A DNA stretch of 64,000 nucleotides, taken from contig NZ_WOWO01000001.1 in the NCBI RefSeq assembly GCF_009831455.1, positions 496,001 through 560,000 on the forward strand, read 5' to 3'. The notes beneath the pieces are model-generated. The model saw only the letters and a program-made list of their open reading frames with translations. It did not search any database and was not told the DNA's origin. Positions 22,029 to 30,780 of this stretch are shown piece after piece; position 1 is the first letter of the stretch, and each line of letters begins with the position of its first letter. The stretch comes from Salinirussus salinus. GTDB lineage: Archaea > Halobacteriota > Halobacteria > Halobacteriales > Haloarculaceae. The translations under genes and the position numbers were made by a program.

Positions 22029-23097
22029 CCTGCTCTCCTCGCCGCGGGCGACCATCGCGAGGCGGGACCTGGCCTCGCTGCGCAGCGAGAAGACCATCGT
22101 CCTTGCACTCTTGATCCAGCTCTTTATCGCCGCCTTCTCCTCGTTTCTGGTCGTGGGTCTCACCTCGCTGTACGACCCCGGCTCCGTCCAGGGCGGCGGG
22201 GTCGACGTCGGGGTCAGCGGCGAGGCCCGGGAGGAGCTGGTGGCCGCCGCCAGCGAGGTCGAGGGGGTCGCGACCTCGACGTACGCCGACCCCGAGACAG
22301 CCCGCTCGCAGTTCCAGGGCGGCCGGCTCGACGCAGTCCTGGTCGCCGAATACACGGACGCCGGGGACGGCAGGCGGATTGCGGTCACGGCCACCGTCCC
22401 CGACGGCAACGTCCGGACGACGCTCGTGGTCGTCCAGCTCCGGTCGGTCCTGACCCAGCTCGAGCGCGACGAGCGGACCGACCGGGTCGACCACCTCCAG
22501 TTCCGGCCGCTCGACCTGCCGGAGGAAGCCGACGCCAGCCCCTACTTCGGCTTTACCTACACCGTTCTCGTCCCCCTGTTGCTCTTTTTGCCGCCCTTCA
22601 TCAGCGGCTCCGTGGCCGTCGACACCCTCACCGAGGAGTTCGAGCGCGGGACCCTCGAGCTGCTCCGGGTCGCGCCGGTCTCGCTGACCGACATCGTGGA
22701 CGCGAAAGCCGCCGCGATGATACTGCTCGCGCCGGTCCAGGCCGGGGCCTGGCTGCTCCTGCTGGGGGTCAACGGGATCACCGTCGGGAGCCCGCTGGCC
22801 CTGCTGGCGATGGTGGCCGCTATCGCGACTGTCCTCGTCGCACTGGGGCTGGGGCTGGGGCTGGTGACCCGGGACCGCCGCAAGGCACAGCTGCTGTACT
22901 CGGTCGTTGCCCTGCTGGTCTTCGGGGCCGCGGCACTGCTCCCCGAGCACCCCGCGGCGACCGTCGCCCGGCTGGCCGTCGGGAGCGCCACCCCCAGCAC
23001 GTTCGCTCACGTCGCCGGCTTCCTCGCGCTCGCGGTCGTCGGTGCCGTTGCTCTCCGGACCTACGCCGGCCGGGTCGACGTCGAGGCGCTGGGCTGA
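22021..23097 (+). CDS. ABC-2 type exporter permease (NatB-like)
   Basis: Second permease, 358 aa, starting at a GTG that overlaps the previous stop by 8 nt. It has one N-terminal helix (KTIVLALLIQLFIAAFSSFL), an extracytoplasmic domain of about 150 residues, then five hydrophobic segments. The cytoplasmic loop EEFERGTLELLRVAPVSLTD is typical of ABC-2 permeases and contacts the ATPase. With the preceding two genes it completes an ATPase plus two-permease exporter. Confidence 0.88.
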   Translation: MSDLLSSPRATIARRDLASLRSEKTIVLALLIQLFIAAFSSFLVVGLTSLYDPGSVQGGGVDVGVSGEAREELVAAASEVEGVATSTYADPETARSQFQGGRLDAVLVAEYTDAGDGRRIAVTATVPDGNVRTTLVVVQLRSVLTQLERDERTDRVDHLQFRPLDLPEEADASPYFGFTYTVLVPLLLFLPPFISGSVAVDTLTEEFERGTLELLRVAPVSLTDIVDAKAAAMILLAPVQAGAWLLLLGVNGITVGSPLALLAMVAAIATVLVALGLGLGLVTRDRRKAQLLYSVVALLVFGAAALLPEHPAATVARLAVGSATPSTFAHVAGFLALAVVGAVALRTYAGRVDVEALG

Positions 23098-23169
23098 CCA
23101 CGGTCGGCCGGTTGCCCCCTCCCGCACGGACCACCGCCACTTTTGAGCCCCGCACCCGACGTGGGGGCC

Positions 23170-24147
23170 ATGGAGTACACGACACTGGGCGACACCGGCA
23201 TGGAGGTCAGCCGCATCTGCCTGGGCTGTATGAGCTTCGGCTCCCCGGAGTGGCGCGAGTGGGTGCTCGACGAAGAGGAGAGCAAACCGATCATCGACCG
23301 GGCCATCGACCTGGGGATCAACTTCTTCGACACCGCCAACATGTACTCGGTCGGGGAGTCCGAGCGCGTCCTCGGGAACGCCCTCGCGGAGTACGACCGC
23401 GACCGGATGGTCGTCGCCACGAAGGGCTTTTTCCGGATGGACGAGGACAACCGCAACTCCGGCGGGCTCTCCCGGAAGGCAATCGAGCAGGAACTCGACA
23501 ACTCCCGCGAGCGGCTGGGGATGGACACCATCGACCTCTACCAGCCACACCGCTGGGACTACGACACGCCCATCGACGTCACCCTGAAGGCACTGGACGA
23601 CGCGGTCCGCCGCGAGAAGATCCGCTACTTCGGGGCCTCCTCGATGTGGGCCCGCCAGTTCGCCGAGGCCCTGCACACCAGCGACCGGCTCGGGCTCGAC
23701 CGCTTCATGACGATGCAGAACCACTACAATCTCGTCTACCGCGAGGAGGAACGGGAGATGCTCCCGCTCTGCGAGCAGGAGGGGGTGGGCGTCATTCCCT
23801 GGAGCCCGCTTGCACGGGGCTATCTCACCCGGCCCCACGAAGAGGTCGACGCCACCACGCGGGGAGAGAACGAAGAGCGGCTCTACGAACACCCCTACCG
23901 GGAGGGCGGCGGCCCCGAGGTGAACGAGCGGGTTCAGGAACTGGCCGCAGAGAAGGGGATCACGATGGCTCAGACCGCCCTCGCCTGGGTGCTACACAAG
24001 GAGTGGGTCGACGCCCCGATCATCGGCACGACCAGCGTCGAACACCTCGAGGACGCTGTCGAAGCCCTGGAGGTCGACCTCTCGGCCTCGGACATCGAGT
24101 ACCTCGAAGAGCCCTACGAGCCCGTCCGGGTCTCGGGCCACCGCTAA
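23170..24147 (+). CDS. aldo/keto reductase
   Basis: NADPH-dependent oxidoreductase of 325 aa with a TIM-barrel fold, opening MEYTTLGDTGMEVSRICLGC. The catalytic tetrad is visible: Asp and Tyr in FFDTANMYSVGESE, Lys in VVATKGFF and His in YQPHRWD. The NADP region IGTTSVEHLEDAV lies near the C-terminus. It resembles the bacterial YajO/Tas-like subgroup. It is monocistronic; the substrate cannot be read from sequence. A second, unrelated-subgroup member lies at 41445-42242. Confidence 0.93.
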   Translation: MEYTTLGDTGMEVSRICLGCMSFGSPEWREWVLDEEESKPIIDRAIDLGINFFDTANMYSVGESERVLGNALAEYDRDRMVVATKGFFRMDEDNRNSGGLSRKAIEQELDNSRERLGMDTIDLYQPHRWDYDTPIDVTLKALDDAVRREKIRYFGASSMWARQFAEALHTSDRLGLDRFMTMQNHYNLVYREEEREMLPLCEQEGVGVIPWSPLARGYLTRPHEEVDATTRGENEERLYEHPYREGGGPEVNERVQELAAEKGITMAQTALAWVLHKEWVDAPIIGTTSVEHLEDAVEALEVDLSASDIEYLEEPYEPVRVSGHR

Positions 24148-24246
24148 CCCCACGGACCCAGCCGGTGATCCCTCGACCGTCAAACACTCTTTCACTTTCT
24201 CTACCCGATCTTCCGATATGCGGTAATTTTCCGCTCTACTGTAACG

Positions 24247-24254
24247 TGTTATCC
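24247..24254 (+). promoter_or_regulatory. TATA-like box of the TrkA-N gene
   Basis: TGTTATCC is centred about 27 nt before the ATG at 24277. The 129-bp gap before it is locally AT-richer than its surroundings. Confidence 0.45.
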
Positions 24255-24276
24255 GTCCGAGACCGTTTCGATACGT

Positions 24277-24708
24277 ATGAGCGTCCAGAACACGCGGAAC
24301 GCGGTCATCGTGGGCGGCGGCCGGGTCGGCCGGCGGACGGCAGCCAAGATCACCGAGCGTGGGTACACGGTCACCATCGTCGAGGCCGACGAGAAGAAAG
24401 CGGAAGCGCTGTCGGTACCACCCTCCAGTCGGGTGGTCATCGGCGACGGGGCGGACGTCGAGGTCTTCAAGGAGGCCAACCCGACGATAGCCGACGTCGT
24501 CGCCGGGCTCACCAACGATACCGACACCAACCTCGCGGTCTGCGAACTCGCCCGCGAGGTCGTCCCGGAGGCGACGACGGTGCTGCGGATCAACGCCGAC
24601 GGCGAACAGGACTACGCGTACCTGAACCACGTCGACAACATCGTCTACCCCGCGGCCGCGGGCGCGTCGGTCGCCGCCACGCAGATCACGGGCGGACACG
24701 TCCAGTGA
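24277..24708 (+). CDS. TrkA-N (RCK) domain protein
   Basis: A single Rossmann domain of 143 aa that begins NAVIVGGGRVGRRTAAKI, followed by VTIVEADEKKAE, VIGDGADVEVFKEA and VAGLTNDTDTNLAVCELA. This is the NAD(H)-binding regulatory domain of Trk/Ktr potassium transporters and RCK channels. It lacks the C-terminal TrkA-C domain, so it is probably a stand-alone regulatory subunit. The nearest possible partner is the channel at 28053-29711, but no Trk/KtrB permease is adjacent. Confidence 0.88.
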   Translation: MSVQNTRNAVIVGGGRVGRRTAAKITERGYTVTIVEADEKKAEALSVPPSSRVVIGDGADVEVFKEANPTIADVVAGLTNDTDTNLAVCELAREVVPEATTVLRINADGEQDYAYLNHVDNIVYPAAAGASVAATQITGGHVQ

Positions 24709-24762
24709 CGCCGGACAGTCCGGTTCCTCCGGCGACGAGGTCTGCCCGCGCGCCGGCGTCCG

Positions 24763-25173
24763 TCAGGCGGTCGCGTCCTCGGCGGCTGACGGCACGCCGG
24801 CGTACCAGTACCAGAGGACGGCGACGGCCGTGACCGTCACGTAGGCGGCGGTCACGGCGAGCGCCGAGTAGCTCCGGACGGCGACCAGGTAGACCGCCCC
24901 GACGCCGCCGAACAGGACTCCGAGGACGAGAAATACCGACAGGCCGGCCGACGACCGGACGCTCGCGTCGGCGCCCGTGAGCACCCGAACGCCGACGGAC
25001 GCGACCGTCAGGACCGCCCAGGTGAGCACCGGCAGCCCGAAGACGGTCAGGGCGGTCGCGTCCAGCCACGCGACCTCCGTGACGAGGATTGGCCAGCCGA
25101 CTATCCCGAGACCGAGCCACGCGATGCTGCGCAACAACTCTTCCCGGACGATCCCGCGCAGTTCCGGGTTCAT
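24763..25173 (-). CDS. hypothetical four-helix membrane protein
   Basis: A 136-aa protein opening MNPELRGIVREELLRSIAW, with four hydrophobic helices (about residues 14-32, 38-60, 76-98 and 105-125) and a short tail. It has no family motif that I can name. The start is placed at the MNPELRG ATG; longer readings in frame are low-complexity. A TATA-like run lies about 75 nt upstream. Confidence 0.65.
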   Translation of the reverse strand: MNPELRGIVREELLRSIAWLGLGIVGWPILVTEVAWLDATALTVFGLPVLTWAVLTVASVGVRVLTGADASVRSSAGLSVFLVLGVLFGGVGAVYLVAVRSYSALAVTAAYVTVTAVAVLWYWYAGVPSAAEDATA

Positions 25174-25242
25174 GTCTGTAATTCCCGGAGCCACCGGGAT
25201 AAACCACCTCTCGCCGTCGCTGGCTCCGCGACCCGCCACAGC

Positions 25243-25254
25243 TTTTTTATAATT
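25243..25254 (-). promoter_or_regulatory. TATA-like box upstream of the small membrane protein
   Basis: The minus strand reads AATTATAAAAAA, the strongest A/T run nearby. It lies 75 nt before the ATG at 25173, implying a leader of about 45 nt. On the plus strand the same run could act as a T-rich terminator, but no plus-strand gene ends here. Confidence 0.45.
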
Positions 25255-25306
25255 CGTGAGAGGTTTCGCCGCGCTGGGGGACCCGCCCCGGGGCGTCGGC
25301 CGCTCT

Positions 25307-25816
25307 CTACTCCCCCCGCACCTCGTCGGCGACCCGCTGGAGCGTCGCGTACTCCTCGTCGCTGTATGCGATGAAGCGGACGTCCGCCAGACTGTCGGGC
25401 TCGAACCGGTCGAGTTCCTCGCAGATGATCCGGGCGCCCTCCGCGAGGTCGAACCCGGCGACGCCACAGCCAAGCGCCGGGATGACCAGCGATCCGGCGC
25501 CCAGCTCCTCGGCCCGTTCGAGGGTGTTGCGGGTGGCGTCGCGTATCGACTCCGCCGTCGCCTGCCCGTCGCCGTAGTGGGGCATCGCCGCCGCGTGGAT
25601 CACGTACTCGGCGTCGAGGTCGTAGGCGTCGGTGACCGCGACCCCGCCCAGGTCGACCGGCCCCTTCGAGGTCGCCTCCTCGTTGATCGGCCCGCCGGCA
25701 CCGCGCCGGAGCGCGCCGGCGACCCCCGACCCCATCCGGAGGCTCGTCCCGGCGGCGTTGACCAGCACGTCCGCCGACTGTGCGGCGATGTCGCCCTGGA
25801 TGACGCTGAATTCCAT
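25307..25816 (-). CDS. macro-domain protein (ADP-ribose binding/hydrolysing)
   Basis: A 169-aa single macro domain: MEFSVIQGDIAAQSADVLVNAAG, MGSGVAGALRRGAGGPINEEA, YVIHAAAMPHYGDG and VIPALGCGVAGFDLAEGARI. These loops bind ADP-ribose; family members remove ADP-ribose from proteins or process O-acetyl-ADP-ribose, the by-product of sirtuins. A Sir2 enzyme lies at 14076-14837, giving a plausible but untested biochemical link. It diverges from the PH-domain pair across a 70-bp promoter region. Confidence 0.92.
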   Translation of the reverse strand: MEFSVIQGDIAAQSADVLVNAAGTSLRMGSGVAGALRRGAGGPINEEATSKGPVDLGGVAVTDAYDLDAEYVIHAAAMPHYGDGQATAESIRDATRNTLERAEELGAGSLVIPALGCGVAGFDLAEGARIICEELDRFEPDSLADVRFIAYSDEEYATLQRVADEVRGE

Positions 25817-25839
25817 GTGCGAGTACAGGACGGTCGGCG

Positions 25840-25863
25840 GCAAAAATCCCGGTGGCTTAACAG
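25840..25863. promoter_or_regulatory. divergent promoter: macro-domain gene and PH-domain pair
   Basis: The minus-strand box GGGATTTTTGC (25840-25850) lies about 29 nt before the macro ATG. The plus-strand box GGCTTAACAG (25854-25863) lies about 28 nt before the ATG at 25887. Confidence 0.5.
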
Positions 25864-25886
25864 GCCAGCGCCCCTCCCTCAAGGGG

Positions 25887-26522
25887 ATGGCTGACCCCTC
25901 CGATGCGGACGCTCCCGCCTCCGACGCCACGGGGGCCACCTCCGCGGATGCCGACGCGTCCGGGGCGGACACCGCCGCTTCCGCCGCGGCTGCCGGCTCC
26001 GAACCCGCCCCCGGCGCAAGCGACTCCCCGGACGGGACCGACCTCGAGGCGTACACGACAGACCGGCGGACTCTCTCGCCGCGGGTGCGCGTCCAGTGGG
26101 GGGCCCGCGTGCTCGTTACCACCCTGGTTCTGGGGCTCGTGCTCTCGGCGGCCGCCAGCCGGTTCAACGTCGACCCGCGGCTCGGCGGCGTGGCCGCCCT
26201 TGCTCTGGGTCTGCTGGGCCTGGTCTGGGTCGCCCTCCGGTACCGGGTCTGGGCTTACGAGGTCCGGACGGACGCACTCTACCTCCAGCGCGGTGTACTC
26301 ACCCACACCCGGACGCTAGCTCCCTACGTCCGCATCCAGCACGTCGACACCTCGCGGGGTCCCCTGGAGCGGGGGCTCGGGCTCTCGACACTCGTGGTCT
26401 ACACCGCCGGCTCGCGTGGAGCGGACGTCTCCGTCCCCGGCCTCACGCCCGAAGAGGCGACGGACCTGCAGGACCGGCTGAAGGAGCTGGCCATCGAGGC
26501 CGAGGGCGGTGACGCGCTGTGA
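25887..26522 (+). CDS. bacterial-PH-domain membrane protein (YdbS-like)
   Basis: 211 aa. Residues 1-55 are a disordered Ala/Ser/Asp/Gly tract. Two transmembrane helices follow (about 75-92 and 98-116), then one bPH2 domain: YEVRTDALYLQRGVLTHTRT, YVRIQHVDTSRGPLERGLGL and LVVYTAGS. The YdbS/YdbT family in bacteria forms a paired membrane system of uncertain function. The stop overlaps the GTG start of the next gene by 4 nt, so the two are produced together. Confidence 0.87.
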   Translation: MADPSDADAPASDATGATSADADASGADTAASAAAAGSEPAPGASDSPDGTDLEAYTTDRRTLSPRVRVQWGARVLVTTLVLGLVLSAAASRFNVDPRLGGVAALALGLLGLVWVALRYRVWAYEVRTDALYLQRGVLTHTRTLAPYVRIQHVDTSRGPLERGLGLSTLVVYTAGSRGADVSVPGLTPEEATDLQDRLKELAIEAEGGDAL

Positions 26523-27976
26523 GGCTCTCCCCGCGCTCGGTGCCGGTGCGGGTCCTCGAGAACGGCGGGCGGGTCGTCTTCTTCGCCGCCGTCGGCATCG
26601 TCTCCAGTTCCGGAGGTGACCTCCCGCCGCTGTCCGCCGTCGCCGGCATCATCGTCCTCGCCGCCGGCCTCGTAACGGTCTGGCAGACGGCCTACGTCCA
26701 GCGGTTCAGCTACGAGGTCACCGAGGACACCTTCGACATCGCCTCCGGCGTCCTCTCCCGGCGCGAACGGGAGATCCCCTACGAACGGGTCCAGAACGTC
26801 GACATTTCGGAGAACGTCCTCCAGCGGCTGCTCGGACTCGCACAGGTCCGCATCGAGACCGCCGGCGGCAGCGGCACCGAGGCCCGGCTCCGCTACGTCA
26901 GCCGCGCGGAGGCCGGGCGGCTCCAGGAATTGCTCGGCGAACGGAAGCGCCGGGCGACCGGCGAGGCCGAGGACGGCGCCGAAGAGGGCGCCAGCCGACC
27001 CGCCATCGAGACGGAGATCCTCTTTACCCTCTCCGACCGCGAACTGGTCATCCTCGGTGTCGTCTCGGCGGACCTGCGGCTGCTCGGGCTCGCGTCGGTC
27101 GTGCTCTCGGGCTTTGCCCCGCAGGTCGCGGCCCAGCTCCAGCCGGGACCGGACCTGGTCTCGCTGGCCGGCCCGCTTCTCGCGCTGGTCGGGCTGGTCG
27201 GCCTCTGGGTCGTCAGCGCCGTCACCGCCGTGTTCCGGTACTACGGCTTCGAGCTCCGCCGCCGGGCCGACGAGCTCCGCTACGAGCGTGGCCTGCTCCA
27301 GCGCTACAGCGGCACCATCCCGGTCGACAAGATCCAGACGCTACGGCTCCGCGAGAACGTCCTGGCGCGGGCGCTTGGCTACGCCGGGCTGGTCATCGAG
27401 ACGGCCGGGTACGGCCCGGGACAGGAGGGGGGTTCGCAGTCGGCGGTCCCGCTGGCGAAACGGGAGCGTGCGCTCGCGCTGGCCCGCGAGGTCGAGCCCG
27501 TCGGCGCCATCGAGTTCGACCGCCCGCCCCGGCGCGCCCGGACCCGCTACGCCGTCCGGTACGCGCTCGCCGTCGCCGGCCTGACGGCCGTGCTGTGGGC
27601 AGTCGACGCGGTCACCGGCTGGCTCCCGCTCTGGTATCTGGCCGCCGGCCTGCTCGTGGCGGTCCCGCCCGCGGCGCATCTGGCCTGGCGACACCGCGGC
27701 TACCACCTCGGCGAGGACTACTTCGTGACCCGCAACGGCTTCTGGCGCCGGGAGACCGTCGTCGTGCCCTACGACCGGGTCCAGACGGTCGCGAACAGCC
27801 AGTCGGTCTTCCAGCGCCGCCGCGACCTGGGGACGGTCCGCGTCGACACCGCGAGCAGCGGCGGCTTCTTCGGGACGGCGGCTGCCGCGGTCGACATCGA
27901 CGGGGGGCTCGCCGATGAGCTGCGCGAGCGGGTCCACGGACGGTTCCGGCGGGCGATCCACCGCGCCGCCGACTGA
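26519..27976 (+). CDS. triple bacterial-PH-domain membrane protein (YdbT-like)
   Basis: This 485-aa partner of the preceding protein starts at GTG. It has three bPH2 domains, each with the motif YxxVQ(N/T)-neighbourhood: EIPYERVQNVDISENVLQRL (about 80-100), TIPVDKIQTLRLRENVLARA (about 263-283) and VVPYDRVQTVANSQSVFQRR (about 417-437). Pairs of transmembrane helices precede each domain (about 17-57, 175-240 and 347-385). The arrangement matches Bacillus YdbT, known in that genus with YdbS; the biochemical role is unknown. Confidence 0.87.
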   Translation: MRLSPRSVPVRVLENGGRVVFFAAVGIVSSSGGDLPPLSAVAGIIVLAAGLVTVWQTAYVQRFSYEVTEDTFDIASGVLSRREREIPYERVQNVDISENVLQRLLGLAQVRIETAGGSGTEARLRYVSRAEAGRLQELLGERKRRATGEAEDGAEEGASRPAIETEILFTLSDRELVILGVVSADLRLLGLASVVLSGFAPQVAAQLQPGPDLVSLAGPLLALVGLVGLWVVSAVTAVFRYYGFELRRRADELRYERGLLQRYSGTIPVDKIQTLRLRENVLARALGYAGLVIETAGYGPGQEGGSQSAVPLAKRERALALAREVEPVGAIEFDRPPRRARTRYAVRYALAVAGLTAVLWAVDAVTGWLPLWYLAAGLLVAVPPAAHLAWRHRGYHLGEDYFVTRNGFWRRETVVVPYDRVQTVANSQSVFQRRRDLGTVRVDTASSGGFFGTAAAAVDIDGGLADELRERVHGRFRRAIHRAAD

Positions 27977-28052
27977 CTCCCGGGCGGGGGTCGGCGGCGA
28001 GCGCGCGCCACGTTCCCCCCGCGGGCCGTCGCAGTCTGCCCCGCCACTGCTC

Positions 28053-29711
28053 TCACGACCCGTCGCCCGACCCGTCACCGTCGACCACTGAGGCGAAGGC
28101 GGCGATCCCGTCGTCCGGCCCGATGACGACCGCGGCGTCGCCGACCCGGAACCGGAAGTCGGGGTCGAGGCCGGTCATCGTCTCCCCGTCGCGCTCGACG
28201 GCGACCACGGTACAGCCCGTCCGGGCGCGGATGTCCGCCGAGGCCAGCGTCTCGCCGGCCAGCAGGCCCACGTCGGTCCGGACCACCTCGATCTGCTGGC
28301 CGACCGAGATCACCTCCCCCTCGAGGATCGTCGCCGCGAGCATCCGGCCGCTGACAGTCGAGAGCGCGAGCACGTAGTCCGCCCCCGCGCGGTAGAGTTT
28401 GGCGACGTTCTCCGTCTCGTTGGCCCGCGCGACTATTTCGACGTCCACGTCCAGCTGCCGGATCACGAGCGTGGCGAAGACGGTGAGGGTGTCATCGGAG
28501 AGCGCGAGGACGACCGTGCTCGACTCGTGGACCCCCGCCCGCTCCAGCACGGTCCGCTCGGTCGCGTCGCCGACCACGTCGACGCCGGGCTTGTCCGCGA
28601 CGTCGACGGCCGTACAGGGGAGTCCGGCGGCCGTCACGGCCTCCTTGACCGTCGAGCCGACCTCCCCGTAGCCACAGACGAGCACCTGTCCCTCGCGGAG
28701 CCGGCGGCGCTCGCTTCTGGTGAGGGCGTTCAGCCGCTCGAGGTCCTCGTCGCTGCCGGCCACCAGCAGGACCGTCCGACCGTCGATCACGTCGCCGGGG
28801 TCGGGCGGGCTGACGAACTCCCCCCGGAACCACGCACCGATGACGTTCACCCCGGTCCGCTCGCGGATCCCGCTTTCGGCGACGGTGACGCCGTCGAGTT
28901 CGGAGCCGGGCTGGACCGGGAGCTCCGCGACCTCGAAGTCCGTCCCGATCTCGACCGCGTCGGTGACCTCCGTCCGCGCGGCCGTGTTCACCTTCCCCGC
29001 CAGGCTCTCGCCGATCAGCGTCCGCGGGGTGAACACGTGGTCGGCGCCGGCGTACCGGTGGTAGTCGGCCATGTCGGGGTCCTCGACGAAGGTGATGATC
29101 TGTACCCCGCCGTCTTCGAGGGCCTCGTTCGCCGCCAGCGCGACCGAGGCGTTGGTCTCGTCGTCGACGTCAGCGACCAGCGCCCGCGCCTCTCCCAGCC
29201 CGGCGTTCAGGAGCGTCTCCGCGCGTTCCGGGTCACCGTGGACCACCCGGACCCCGTCCTCGACCAGGTCCTCGGCCGCGTCCCGGTCGCTCTCGACGAC
29301 GACGTAGGGGACCTCCAGTCCCTCGAGTTCGTCGATGAGCCGCCGGCTGCGCTGGGTGAACGAGCAGATGACGACGTGGTCGCCGACGCCGTCCGTGGCC
29401 GTCGGGACGGTCGTCGAGAACGCGTCCCGGAGAAACGGGAACAGCAACACCGGCAACCCCAGGAAGAACAGGAAGGTGCCGGCGATGTCCATCACCATCA
29501 CCAGCAGGTTCATCTGCGGGGTCGACCACGGGGAATCGGACCCGTATCCGGTCGCGGTGAACGTCTCGACGACGACCTGCAGGGAGTGGAGGAAGGTGTT
29601 CCGCTCCCCCTCGAAGTAGAACATCCCGACGTGGTACAGCACGGCAAAGCCCAGAAGCGAGCCGACGAGCAGGGCGACGTAGTAGCCGGTCCGCCGCCGC
29701 AGCCTGTTCAT
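28053..29711 (-). CDS. potassium channel with tandem RCK (TrkA-N/TrkA-C) domains
   Basis: A 552-aa two-helix channel: TM1 at about 10-30, pore helix and selectivity filter TATGYGSDSP (about 52-61), and TM2 at about 68-92. Two RCK units follow. The first (VVICSFTQRSRRLIDEL) lacks a clean GxGxxG, while the second has QVLVCGYGEVGSTVKEA. TrkA-C modules lie at about 240-315 and 470-545. The tandem design resembles MthK-like or GsuK-type gated K+ channels. Since haloarchaea hold molar K+ inside, this may release or sense K+; direction is not readable. Confidence 0.92.
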   Translation of the reverse strand: MNRLRRRTGYYVALLVGSLLGFAVLYHVGMFYFEGERNTFLHSLQVVVETFTATGYGSDSPWSTPQMNLLVMVMDIAGTFLFFLGLPVLLFPFLRDAFSTTVPTATDGVGDHVVICSFTQRSRRLIDELEGLEVPYVVVESDRDAAEDLVEDGVRVVHGDPERAETLLNAGLGEARALVADVDDETNASVALAANEALEDGGVQIITFVEDPDMADYHRYAGADHVFTPRTLIGESLAGKVNTAARTEVTDAVEIGTDFEVAELPVQPGSELDGVTVAESGIRERTGVNVIGAWFRGEFVSPPDPGDVIDGRTVLLVAGSDEDLERLNALTRSERRRLREGQVLVCGYGEVGSTVKEAVTAAGLPCTAVDVADKPGVDVVGDATERTVLERAGVHESSTVVLALSDDTLTVFATLVIRQLDVDVEIVARANETENVAKLYRAGADYVLALSTVSGRMLAATILEGEVISVGQQIEVVRTDVGLLAGETLASADIRARTGCTVVAVERDGETMTGLDPDFRFRVGDAAVVIGPDDGIAAFASVVDGDGSGDGS

Positions 29712-29830
29712 ACCCCGTCATTGCCAAGGGCCGACAAAGGAGTTACCATGACGCTCCACGACTGCGGGGATGGTCCGGGACTGGCGCGGCGGACCGTCGC
29801 TGTTATTCCCGCCCGTCCCCTCGGGTGGAC

Positions 29831-30625
29831 ATGGTCAGCGGCGCCATCGTCGACCTGGACGGCACCGTCTACCGCGGCGACGACCTCATCCCCGGCGCGG
29901 CCGCGGGGGTCGACGCCCTCCGCGAGCACGGCTGTGGACTGTGTTTCTTCTCGAACAACCCGACGAAGGACGGGGCGGCCTACGTCGACCGGCTGCGCGA
30001 GCTGGGCGTCGACGCCCGCGAGGGCGAGGCCTGCTCGGCCGGCGTCGCCACGGCCCGCTACCTCGCCGACCACCACGCCGGGGACCCCGTGCTGCTGGTC
30101 GGCGACGAGGGACTTGCCGAGCAACTCCGGGCCGCCGACGTCCGCCTCACCGACGACCCCGCAGAGGCGAGTGTGCTGCTCGGCTCCTGGACGAACGACT
30201 TCGACTACTACGACATGATGGCCGCCATGGACGCCGTCGAGGAAGATACCGTCTTCCTGGGTTCGGACCCGGACCGGGCGATCCCCTACGACGACGGCCG
30301 GCTCATCCCCGGGTCGGGCGCCATCGTCGGCGCGCTCGCGCGGACGGTCGGCCGCGAGCCCGACCGGATCCTCGGCAAACCCTCCGACGTCGCGCGGGAC
30401 CTGGCGCTGGACCGGCTTGGGCTCTCCGCCGCCGACGCCGCGGACTGCCTGGTCGTCGGCGACCGGCTGGACACGGACCTGTTGCTCGGCGAGCGCGCGG
30501 GCATGACGACCGTCCTCGTGCTCTCGGGTGTCACCGACCGCGCGGACCTGGCCGACAGCGACGTCGAGCCCGACTACGTGCTGGAGAATCTGGGCGAGAT
30601 CGGCACTCTCCTTCGAGATGAGTGA
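29831..30625 (+). CDS. HAD-superfamily phosphatase (NagD-like)
   Basis: A 264-aa cytoplasmic phosphatase with all four HAD motifs: DLDGTVYRG (nucleophile Asp), FFSNNPT (Thr/Ser motif), Lys in ILGKPSDVA, and VVGDRLDTDLLLGERAGM. The large C2A-type cap places it with the NagD/4-nitrophenylphosphatase/PGP group. ATG at 29831 was preferred to a GTG two codons upstream because homologues begin close to the DLDGT strand. The substrate may be a sugar or glycolate phosphate, but this is not determined. Confidence 0.9.
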   Translation: MVSGAIVDLDGTVYRGDDLIPGAAAGVDALREHGCGLCFFSNNPTKDGAAYVDRLRELGVDAREGEACSAGVATARYLADHHAGDPVLLVGDEGLAEQLRAADVRLTDDPAEASVLLGSWTNDFDYYDMMAAMDAVEEDTVFLGSDPDRAIPYDDGRLIPGSGAIVGALARTVGREPDRILGKPSDVARDLALDRLGLSAADAADCLVVGDRLDTDLLLGERAGMTTVLVLSGVTDRADLADSDVEPDYVLENLGEIGTLLRDE

Positions 30626-30642
30626 GCCACGGCGAGGCGTTA

Positions 30643-30651
30643 CGTTTTAGC
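30643..30651 (+). promoter_or_regulatory. TATA-like box of tRNA-Gln
   Basis: CGTTTTAGC is centred about 29 nt before the first base of the tRNA, in the 51-bp gap after the HAD gene. Confidence 0.45.
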
Positions 30652-30676
30652 GGACCGGGACCCGACTCGCGTGTGC

Positions 30677-30778
30677 AGTCCCGTGGTGTAGTGGCCAATC
30701 ATAGTGGCCTTTGGACGTGGCCGGCTTCGCGGTCGCGGAAGCGAGCCACTGACGGCAGTTCGAATCTGCCCGGGACTA
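30677..30778 (+). tRNA. tRNA-Gln (anticodon TTG), intron-containing
   Basis: The acceptor stem AGTCCCG pairs perfectly with CGGGACT, followed by discriminator A at 30778; CCA is not encoded. The T arm is GGCAG-TTCGAAT-CTGCC. The anticodon stem GTGGC (30704-30708) pairs with GCCAC (30745-30749), and the loop is CTTTGG plus A38 with anticodon TTG at 30711-30713. Between position 37 and A38 lie about 29 extra bases, the canonical archaeal intron site. The mature tRNA would be about 73 nt. Introns are known in haloarchaeal tRNA-Trp, elongator tRNA-Met and tRNA-Gln. Confidence 0.93.
30715..30743 (+). other. tRNA-Gln intron (after position 37)
   Basis: These 29 bases interrupt the anticodon loop. 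They are G+C-rich and contain self-complementary words (GGCCGGC, GGTCGCGG) that can form the hairpin of a bulge-helix-bulge substrate. The ends may shift by one or two bases. The splicing endonuclease gene is not in this window; the RtcB ligase is. Confidence 0.8.
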
Positions 30779-30780
30779 CT

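Noticed and set aside
21997-23892. Minus-strand frame of 631 codons over the second permease and the aldo/keto reductase
   Set aside because: Antisense to two genes with clear motifs; no domain.
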